Assembly: GCA_035278025.1 (NCBI GenBank)
Contig: DATEJK010000168.1
Location: 30,528 to 94,527, forward strand
Source of the DNA: JAICWP01 sp035278025
Lineage (GTDB): Bacteria; Acidobacteriota; Terriglobia; Terriglobales; Acidobacteriaceae
Direction of reading: 5' to 3'
Length of the DNA stretch: 64,000 nucleotides
The translations under genes and the position numbers were made by a program. How positions within the stretch are numbered: position 1 is the first letter of the stretch; every line of letters begins with the position of its first letter. This document shows, piece after piece, positions 58,284-64,000 of this stretch. The notes under the pieces are model-generated. The model saw nothing but the letters and a program-made list of their open reading frames with translations, was not told where the DNA came from and made no database searches.

Positions 58284-58339
58284 GTGGTTAACAGCTGGCG
58301 GTTGGCGGTCCGGGCATGGCCAACTGCCAACTGTTATCC
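58284..58339. repeat. inverted heptamer element
   Basis: Left arm AACAGCTGGCGGTTGGC and right arm GCCAACTGCCAACTGTT are imperfect complements about 12 bases apart; the right arm contains the heptad GCCAACT twice. The element sits between the regulator gene and the SIS gene and could form a hairpin in the transcript. Confidence 0.65.
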
Positions 58340-58382
58340 AGCAGCTACCGTCCTCACCGAGCCAAGAGGACAGGGAGACTTG

Positions 58383-59483
58383 ATGAGCCACAATAGCGGA
58401 CAGGGCGGGCAGACGCTGGCGGAAACCCTATCGCAGCCGCAGTGCTGGGCCAAATGCCTGAGCGAATTGCAGGCCAGCGGCGATTTAGAGAGTATCGGCA
58501 GGCGTTTTGCCGCGGGTGGAGAGTGGCTGTTTGTGGGCTGCGGTTCCAGCTACTATCTGGCGCAATCGGCGGCGGCCGCCTGGTCCACCATCACCGGGCT
58601 GCGCGCCAAGGCTGTCCCGGCTTCGGAACTGCTGCTTTTTCCGGAGGCGGTGCTCGCCGGTTCGTCGGGATTGGTCCCGGTGCTGATTTCACGGTCCGGA
58701 AAGACAACAGAGGTGCTGCGCGCGGCCGAATACCTGGAGGGGACGCGCAACCTGCGCAGCCTGGCGGTCACCTGTGCTCCGGGCCAGCCGCTGGAAAAGG
58801 CCGCTAGCGCCGCTATTCGTCTGCCGGCAGCCGATGAGCAAAGCACGGTAATGACCCGCTCCTTCAGTTCCATGCTGCTGGCTCTGGAGGCGCTGGCCGC
58901 GACCGTGGCCCGCGACCAGTCCTTGCTGGAAAACCTGCGGCGAATGCCGGCTCTGGCTGAGCCCCTGCCCGCAACCCTGCACGCCCGCATTCTGGAATTC
59001 GTCGCTGCCAGCCAGTTCGCCGATTACGTTTACCTGGGTCAAGGTCCCTTCTACGGGCTGGCCTGCGAGGCCGCGCTCAAGATCACGGAGATGTCCTGCT
59101 CCTACGCCCAGCCCTTCCACACCCTGGAATTCCGCCATGGGCCCAAAGCGATTCTGGGACCGGAAGTGCTGGTTACCTTTCTGCTCTCTGAACAGGGCGG
59201 GCAGGCTGAACTGGATGTTCTGGAGGAGGTAAAGCGCTTGGGCGCCACCACTCTGGTTGTGACCAACGCAGCCGGCGAACGGGTGCGGGCCAGCGCCGAT
59301 CTGCTGGTCGAACTCGGGTTCGATCTGCCGGAGTACGCGCGCCTGACGGCATACAGCCTGCCAGGGCAGTTGCTGGGCATCGCTACCGCGTTGAAAAAAG
59401 GATTCAATCCAGATCAGCCCCGCAACCTTTCGCGAGTAGTAGTGCTGGAACCCACCGAGAAGCCGGAACATGCCGCGTTTTGA
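58383..59483 (+). CDS. SIS-domain sugar-phosphate isomerase/deaminase (AgaS/GlmS-like)
   Basis: The ATG at 58383, with GGGAGA upstream, gives 366 residues. Two SIS domains are visible: FVGCGSSYYLAQSAAAAW near 53 with ISRSGKTTEVLRAAEYL near 103, and VYLGQGPFYGLACEAALKITEM near 218 with EFRHGPKAIL near 250. There is no glutamine amidotransferase domain, so it does not make glucosamine-6-phosphate from glutamine; deamination or isomerisation of an amino-sugar phosphate is more likely, as in AgaS. It overlaps the PfkB gene by 14 bases. Confidence 0.88.
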   Translation: MSHNSGQGGQTLAETLSQPQCWAKCLSELQASGDLESIGRRFAAGGEWLFVGCGSSYYLAQSAAAAWSTITGLRAKAVPASELLLFPEAVLAGSSGLVPVLISRSGKTTEVLRAAEYLEGTRNLRSLAVTCAPGQPLEKAASAAIRLPAADEQSTVMTRSFSSMLLALEALAATVARDQSLLENLRRMPALAEPLPATLHARILEFVAASQFADYVYLGQGPFYGLACEAALKITEMSCSYAQPFHTLEFRHGPKAILGPEVLVTFLLSEQGGQAELDVLEEVKRLGATTLVVTNAAGERVRASADLLVELGFDLPEYARLTAYSLPGQLLGIATALKKGFNPDQPRNLSRVVVLEPTEKPEHAAF

Positions 59484-60426
59484 TGTGGCAGTGGTGGGGG
59501 AACTGAACCTTGACCTCATCCTCTACGGCCTGCCCGAACAACTGCCCACGGAGCGAGAATTCCTCGCCGACGGGCTCCGGCTCACGCTGGGTAGTTCCTC
59601 CGCCATCCTGGCGCACAACCTGGCCGCGCTGGGGGCGCGGGTTGCGTTTGCTTCTCTGATTGGCGACGACCCGCTGGGCGAAATTGCGCTGCAGCGGCTG
59701 GCCGCGGCCGGAGTGGATGTTTCACAAGTGAAGAAGGCTCGCGGCCGCACCACCGGGCTTACCGTAATTCTGCAGCATGACGGATGCCGGCGCATCCTGA
59801 CCTATCCCGGCACCATGACGGATATGAGCCGGGCTGATCTCGATGTTGAATTCCTGAAGTCCGCCCGGCACTTCCACGCGTCATCTTTTTTTCTGCAGCC
59901 GGCGCTGCGGCCCCAGGTTTCCCGCTTGTTTGCCGAGATGAAAACGGCCGGGCTGAGCACTTCTTTCGACACCAACGACGATCCCGAGGACCGCTGGGAA
60001 GGCGTGTTCGAGGTGTTGCCTCACGTGGATGTGTTCCTGCCCAACGAGCGCGAGGCCCTGCGGCTGACGGGGGCGGCGGATCTCGATTCGGCAGTAGAGC
60101 AACTGGCCAAGCGAGTGCCCGTGCTGGCCGTAAAGCTGGGAGCGCAGGGAGCGCTGGCGCGCCGCGGCAAAGAGGAGTTTCGCTGTCCCGCGGCGAAGGT
60201 TACCTCCGTGGACCCGGTAGGCGCCGGCGACAGCTTTGATGCCGGTTTTCTCTACCAGTACCTACGAGGCGCCGACCTCAGCGCCTGCCTGTATTGCGGC
60301 AACCTGGCGGGGGCACTCTCCACCACTATGCCGGGGGGCACAGAAGCCTTCCGCGACCCCTCCCGCGTGGAGCAGTTTTTTCGACAACACGCACAACCAG
60401 CCACGGACCATGCCGGCCAAATCTGA
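59470..60426 (+). CDS. PfkB family carbohydrate kinase
   Basis: The 318-residue ribokinase-fold protein begins VAVVGELNLDLILYG and keeps LGSSSAILAHNLAALGARV, the first PfkB signature. The second is VDPVGAGDSFDAGFLYQYL with the catalytic base D254. It phosphorylates a sugar or a sugar phosphate; members next to an AgaS-like protein often act on tagatose-6-phosphate or fructose-type sugars, which would fit here, but the substrate is not visible in the sequence. Translation is coupled to the SIS gene by overlap. Confidence 0.9.
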   Translation: MPRFDVAVVGELNLDLILYGLPEQLPTEREFLADGLRLTLGSSSAILAHNLAALGARVAFASLIGDDPLGEIALQRLAAAGVDVSQVKKARGRTTGLTVILQHDGCRRILTYPGTMTDMSRADLDVEFLKSARHFHASSFFLQPALRPQVSRLFAEMKTAGLSTSFDTNDDPEDRWEGVFEVLPHVDVFLPNEREALRLTGAADLDSAVEQLAKRVPVLAVKLGAQGALARRGKEEFRCPAAKVTSVDPVGAGDSFDAGFLYQYLRGADLSACLYCGNLAGALSTTMPGGTEAFRDPSRVEQFFRQHAQPATDHAGQI

Positions 60427-60490
60427 TTTTCAATTTCCCGGCTTATCCGTCCCTATCCGTGAAAATCCGTGGCTGGCGTGAAGTTCTCGT

Positions 60491-62719
60491 CTACTGCCTG
60501 CTCACCTCCAGCAGCAGATGCTCGGGGAAACTGGTGTTCAGCGTGGCTGTGCTCCCCTTCGCGGTAACCGTGCCCAGGTCCTGGTCGTTAGCGTAATCCA
60601 CCACGTGGTAGGTTCCCGGCTGCAGCCCGCGCAGTTGCACCTCGCCCTGGTAACCCTTCGAGCCGTCCGCAGCAAAAAAGGCGTAGTACATCTTGCCGTC
60701 CTTCTGGATGGCGTAGCCTTCCGGCGCGTCATAGCCTATGGTGTACAGGTTGCGGAACGTGCCTTTGGAGAGCATCTTCTGGTTGTAGATGCCGATCCAC
60801 TTCTTCCACCACTCTTCCTTGCTGTGGGTGAGGGCTACGTCCTTGAAATGGGGGCCGGGGTCAGGCCAAACGAACTTGGTGCCCACCACGCCGCCGGTGC
60901 CGATGGTGGAAGCGAAGTCGCGGCCGATGTCACTCTCCTGGTTGCTGTTGGCGAAGTTGATCCTGGTCAGCTCCACGTGGTCGCCGTACACCGCGGCCTC
61001 CGGACCGAGCAGCGCTTTGTACATCTTGATGCGCCGCCGCACCTGCACCGAACCCACGGGATCGGCGGTGACCGCCTGATCCATGTAGGGCAGCCATGCC
61101 AGGCTCGGCGGAGTGCCGCAGGGGCAACTCTGGGTCACGCTCTCCGGCTTCAGCGAGCGCGAGGTCTCATAGATGATCTTGTAGACCTCGGCCATGGCAT
61201 TCACCGACTCTTCCGGTGACTTGTGGTGGTGCTTGGGGTTGTAGCAGGCGGGCACGGTATAGATGTTGTCGAGCTTGGAGCCGTCGAAGCCCCAGTCGCG
61301 GATAAAGCGCTGGGTCAGTTGCCGGTAGTAAGCCTGCACTTCCGGCAAAGAGGGATCGAGCACCGCCAGGTCGCGCACCATGCGCGCGTGCTTGCCGTTC
61401 TTGTCCAGGATGAGCCAGTCCGGGTGCTCCTTCACCACCTGCGAGACGCCGTAGCGGTGCGACTCGTAGCGGCCCTGGCCATCCTCCACAGCCAAAGGCA
61501 GCCACCAGAGCTGGGCGTACATACCCTGCTTGTGGAAGTCGGCCACCATTTTCTTCATGGAGTCGCCGGGGAAAGTGTCTTTGCGCGGTTCCCAGTCGCC
61601 GTAATTGTTGAACCAACGATCGTCAAGCGTGGCCCACTTGATGCCCATTTCTTTCAGCTTGGGCACGGTGCCCAGCATCTCCTTGGGAGTGACGTTGAAC
61701 TCGTAACCCCAGCCGCACCAGGCGACGTTGTAGGCCTCGCTGGAGGGCTTAGGCAGGTTCCAGCCCTCCCGCTCCAGGGCGGTGGAATAGAGCCGCAAGG
61801 GCTCGTAGTAGTCGCCGCTATAGACGGATACGAAGCTGCGCGGCGTGGAGTAAGTGTCGCCCGGATGCAGGGTGAGGCCGGGCTCCACTTGCAGGTCACT
61901 GTTGATGCGGCCATCATCCGCCACCTTCACCGGCAGCGACAGCACCAGAGGCAGAGTTTCCAGGTGCCCAATGGCTTCGCCCACCGATGCTGTCCAGAAC
62001 GCCGCCACCGGAATACCGCCGCCCAGTCCGTTCTTGAGCTGCGCGCCCATCAGGTTGGGCTGGGTAAATTTCTTCGAAATGTGAATAACGTCGTCTTTGC
62101 CCCAGTTGTAACTGGAGCCCTGAAACGACCAAAGGTCATAAGGCGCGGCATCGGATCTGGTTAGCGAGGCGTCGAAGCGATGGCGTTGAGCAACCGCCTG
62201 GTCGAGCGCAACCGGCTGCGAGCCCGCATTTTTGTATTGCACGGTGGTCACAGCCAGGTCGGGGAAGTCGTCATAGACCTCAATGGCAAAGGTGCTCTGC
62301 AGCCCCGGCACGGAAGCCGCCTGCCCGGGAATTTCCACCCGCCGCCCACGGCCCAGCTTGCCACGCGCGCCGTTAATCTTGGTTTGGCTGAAATCCAGGG
62401 CGAAATCAACCTGCTTCCCGCCGCTGACCAGATAGTCGCTGCTGCCCTGTGGAGAGTCCAGCGTGAGCTTCTTACCCTCCTTGAGCAGGGCGGCCTGCAC
62501 ATAGCCGGAGGGCAGAACATCGAATTCCGCGGTTGTGGTGCGGATGACCACCGGCCCTCCGGGATGAACGGTAACGGAAACCGGAGAAGGCCCGCCTTCG
62601 TCCGGCGCCGCCTGGATTACCTTCTGCGATTGCCGCGAACAGGCCGGCATGATGAGGAGAAGAGCTGCAACTATGAGAAGCAAATGCGGCGTTCGCCGCT
62701 CTAACAAGGCCGGTTTCAT
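60491..62719 (-). CDS. alpha-galactosidase-like glycoside hydrolase (GH36/GH27 clan), lipoprotein
   Basis: The 742-residue protein carries a lipoprotein signal (LLLIVAALLLIMPAC). An N-terminal beta supersandwich (about 45-330) precedes a TIM barrel: NVAWCGWGYEFNVTPKEML, KWATLDDRWFNNYGDW, and the nucleophile region WGFDGSKLDNIYTVPAC with D484. The acid/base is probably the Asp in VYGDHVELTR. A small C-terminal beta domain closes the chain. It should cut alpha-linked galactose or N-acetylgalactosamine ends outside the inner membrane. It overlaps the amidohydrolase gene by four bases and is convergent with the PfkB gene. Confidence 0.82.
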   Translation of the reverse strand: MKPALLERRTPHLLLIVAALLLIMPACSRQSQKVIQAAPDEGGPSPVSVTVHPGGPVVIRTTTAEFDVLPSGYVQAALLKEGKKLTLDSPQGSSDYLVSGGKQVDFALDFSQTKINGARGKLGRGRRVEIPGQAASVPGLQSTFAIEVYDDFPDLAVTTVQYKNAGSQPVALDQAVAQRHRFDASLTRSDAAPYDLWSFQGSSYNWGKDDVIHISKKFTQPNLMGAQLKNGLGGGIPVAAFWTASVGEAIGHLETLPLVLSLPVKVADDGRINSDLQVEPGLTLHPGDTYSTPRSFVSVYSGDYYEPLRLYSTALEREGWNLPKPSSEAYNVAWCGWGYEFNVTPKEMLGTVPKLKEMGIKWATLDDRWFNNYGDWEPRKDTFPGDSMKKMVADFHKQGMYAQLWWLPLAVEDGQGRYESHRYGVSQVVKEHPDWLILDKNGKHARMVRDLAVLDPSLPEVQAYYRQLTQRFIRDWGFDGSKLDNIYTVPACYNPKHHHKSPEESVNAMAEVYKIIYETSRSLKPESVTQSCPCGTPPSLAWLPYMDQAVTADPVGSVQVRRRIKMYKALLGPEAAVYGDHVELTRINFANSNQESDIGRDFASTIGTGGVVGTKFVWPDPGPHFKDVALTHSKEEWWKKWIGIYNQKMLSKGTFRNLYTIGYDAPEGYAIQKDGKMYYAFFAADGSKGYQGEVQLRGLQPGTYHVVDYANDQDLGTVTAKGSTATLNTSFPEHLLLEVSRQ

Positions 62720-63879
62720 TTCGCACCTCCAGATGAAGACGCTGGCAATCCCTTGAACTGGGCAAAAATTCGTTCCGCATTGCGATGATAGACCTTCTGC
62801 AGCACCGGGTCCGGCAGCTTCATGCCGTAAATTTTCCAGCGCCCCTGCCCGGGATAGCCGTAGTAGTCAAAATATTCGTCGTCGGTTTCCAGCCAGCGGA
62901 AGTAATTGCGGTACATCTCCAGGCTGGGCGGGGAATCGGTGCCGAACAGGATGCGGTCCTGGTACTTGAGGAAGAATTCGCGGGCGCGGCGCGGCTGCCG
63001 TCCCAGTTCGGCCTCGCGCGCTCCGAACTCGGTCATCACGTTGGGCAACCGGTCCAGCAGCTGGGAAACGTAATCCAGGTTTTCCGGCCAGTTGGCTACG
63101 TGCAGCGCAATGAAGGTGGTGTGCGGATGTTTGGCGAACATGTGGTCGCGCTGGGCCATTACTTCTTCTTTGCTGGGGAAGCCGTGGTCGTAAAAGCTCC
63201 AGTCGGGGTGCTCGATCAATTCCTCATAGCGTTCGTTTTCGCCGCTGATGGGATGGAAGAAAGCTTCGGGATCGGTAACGTGAATGGCTACGGGAATTCC
63301 CAGCCGGCCGCATTCTTCCCACACCGGGTCCAGGCGCGGGTCGTCCACCGCGATGAGTTTTCCGGTTTTGTCGCGGTCCTCTAGTCCCAGGTCCTTCAGC
63401 ACCTTCAGGCCGCGCGCGCCGCGGCGCACGGCGTCGTCCAGGTCGGCCACCATGCCCTTGGGGTCGTCAATCTTCGAATAATCAATCTGGGTGAAGACGA
63501 TAAAACGCCCGGGATAGGGCTTCACCATCTCGTCCACCACGTGCTGGAGCTTCTCTCTCCACTGCCCGGTGAGGATGACCACGGTGCGGATGTTGGTCGC
63601 GTTCATCACCTGGATGACCTTGGCCGGCGGCTCGTGCTCGTCAATTCCCATGGCGTCGTTGATGTGGTTGTGCACATCAATCACCGGGAACTTGGCGCGC
63701 TCGATGGGGGTGACGCGCGCGTGCAGCATGGACTTGGGGTGGAAATCGCGCAGCAGCAGGGTCTCGCGTTCCTTGGCGTTGGGCGCGGCCTTGTAGCTGA
63801 TGGGGTTCTTGGTTTGGTCCTGAGCCGCCAGCAGGCAGAAGGAAGAGAAAAGAACGGCTATGACAACAATGCGGCGCAT
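62716..63879 (-). CDS. exported amidohydrolase family protein (amidohydro_2)
   Basis: The ATG at 63879 has GAGG upstream and gives 387 residues with a signal peptide (VVIAVLFSSFCLLAAQ). The metal-dependent hydrolase barrel shows FPVIDVHNHIND near 65 (first H-x-H), IPVAIHVTDPEAFFHP near 200, FIALHVANWPEN near 260 and the late Asp in FGTDSPPS near 320. The ACMSD-like amidohydro_2 group includes decarboxylases and lactonases. It starts the two-gene unit with the alpha-galactosidase-like gene, so a sugar lactone is a possible substrate. Confidence 0.85.
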   Translation of the reverse strand: MRRIVVIAVLFSSFCLLAAQDQTKNPISYKAAPNAKERETLLLRDFHPKSMLHARVTPIERAKFPVIDVHNHINDAMGIDEHEPPAKVIQVMNATNIRTVVILTGQWREKLQHVVDEMVKPYPGRFIVFTQIDYSKIDDPKGMVADLDDAVRRGARGLKVLKDLGLEDRDKTGKLIAVDDPRLDPVWEECGRLGIPVAIHVTDPEAFFHPISGENERYEELIEHPDWSFYDHGFPSKEEVMAQRDHMFAKHPHTTFIALHVANWPENLDYVSQLLDRLPNVMTEFGAREAELGRQPRRAREFFLKYQDRILFGTDSPPSLEMYRNYFRWLETDDEYFDYYGYPGQGRWKIYGMKLPDPVLQKVYHRNAERIFAQFKGLPASSSGGAK

Positions 63880-63912
63880 GATAGGAACCTCGATTCGGGT
63901 AGGTTCGCGTGG

Positions 63913-63932
63913 CCCCGGGTTCTCGCCCGGGG
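63913..63932. terminator. GC-rich hairpin
   Basis: CCCCGGG and CCCGGGG form a perfect 7-base stem with loop TTCTCG, in the 87-base gap between the partial gene at the window edge and the amidohydrolase. No T run follows, so it may be an attenuator or mRNA-stabilising stem. Confidence 0.4.
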
Positions 63933-63965
63933 AGGGACGGGGCAGGGCCCCGCCCCCACACAAAC

Positions 63966-64000
63966 TTACTCTTGCTTCGGCTCTGGGGCCGGCGGCTTCT
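63966..64000 (-). CDS. C-terminal end of a gene cut by the window edge
   Basis: On the minus strand the last ten codons read KPPAPEPKQE and stop at TAA (63966-63968). The Pro/Glu-rich end is typical of an exported or envelope protein tail. It is the same direction as the amidohydrolase and 86 bases upstream. Nothing more can be said from so short a piece. Confidence 0.35.
   Translation of the reverse strand, partial: KPPAPEPKQE

Overview
The window is GC-rich Gram-negative chromosome. Lipid A and Kdo genes (kdsB, fabZ-lpxA-lpxI, a GnnA-like oxidoreductase), a TonB-like protein, outer-membrane beta-barrels, a TreT-DUF5752 pair, a double-length ThyX and a PASTA-less Ser/Thr kinase with TPRs together suggest a soil-type Acidobacteriota (Terriglobia-like). 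This assignment is inference from gene content and protein style, not from a marker comparison. No rRNA operon, CRISPR array, integrase or transposase is visible. One tRNA, tRNA-Met(CAT), is present.

Layout. 1-7800: a visibly less GC-rich block of exported enzymes (triple-Rid protein, Tat-exported SelA-fold PLP protein, bicupin, DUF4380 protein, PQQ dehydrogenase with a lanthanide-type Asp pair). It is bounded by two copies of the 3' end of one gene, next to tRNA-Met. 8.1-15.7 kb: kdsB, an M48 protease, then the GDP-mannose genes (hexose-phosphate mutase, manC, manA), an aspartate aminotransferase and coaD. 15.8-24.6 kb: Ser/Thr kinase-TPR, recA, a cluster of DnaA-box-like sites, a membrane protein, double thyX, a LolA/RseB-like exported protein and a DUF2071 protein. 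24.7-33.9 kb: TreT and DUF5752, a CPA2 antiporter, fabG, GNAT, dienelactone hydrolase, XRE regulator, lipA, cytochrome c, DUF488, DUF3891. 33.9-46.7 kb: dacB, folP, dtd, ridA, relA/spoT, TIGR01777, lepA, treZ, maf, tatA. 46.8-57.3 kb: M20 peptidase, fabZ-lpxA-lpxI, DinB, cupredoxin, GnnA-like, TonB-like, miaA. 57.5-64 kb: an amino-sugar or galactoside catabolic block (DeoR/AgaR regulator, SIS isomerase/deaminase, PfkB kinase, GH36-like alpha-galactosidase, amidohydrolase).

The strongest non-genic signal is a family of short, degenerate heptamer (7-bp period) arrays. They sit in many intergenic gaps, often touching stop codons, and several form inverted pairs. Similar arrays lie inside the maf and treZ coding sequences and in the folP tail, apparently as in-frame inserts. 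They resemble in style the heptameric short tandem repeats known from cyanobacteria. Other signals worth checking are the DnaA-box cluster upstream of recA, the split catalytic motif of the tandem ThyX, and the exported PLP enzyme paired with an exported triple-Rid protein.
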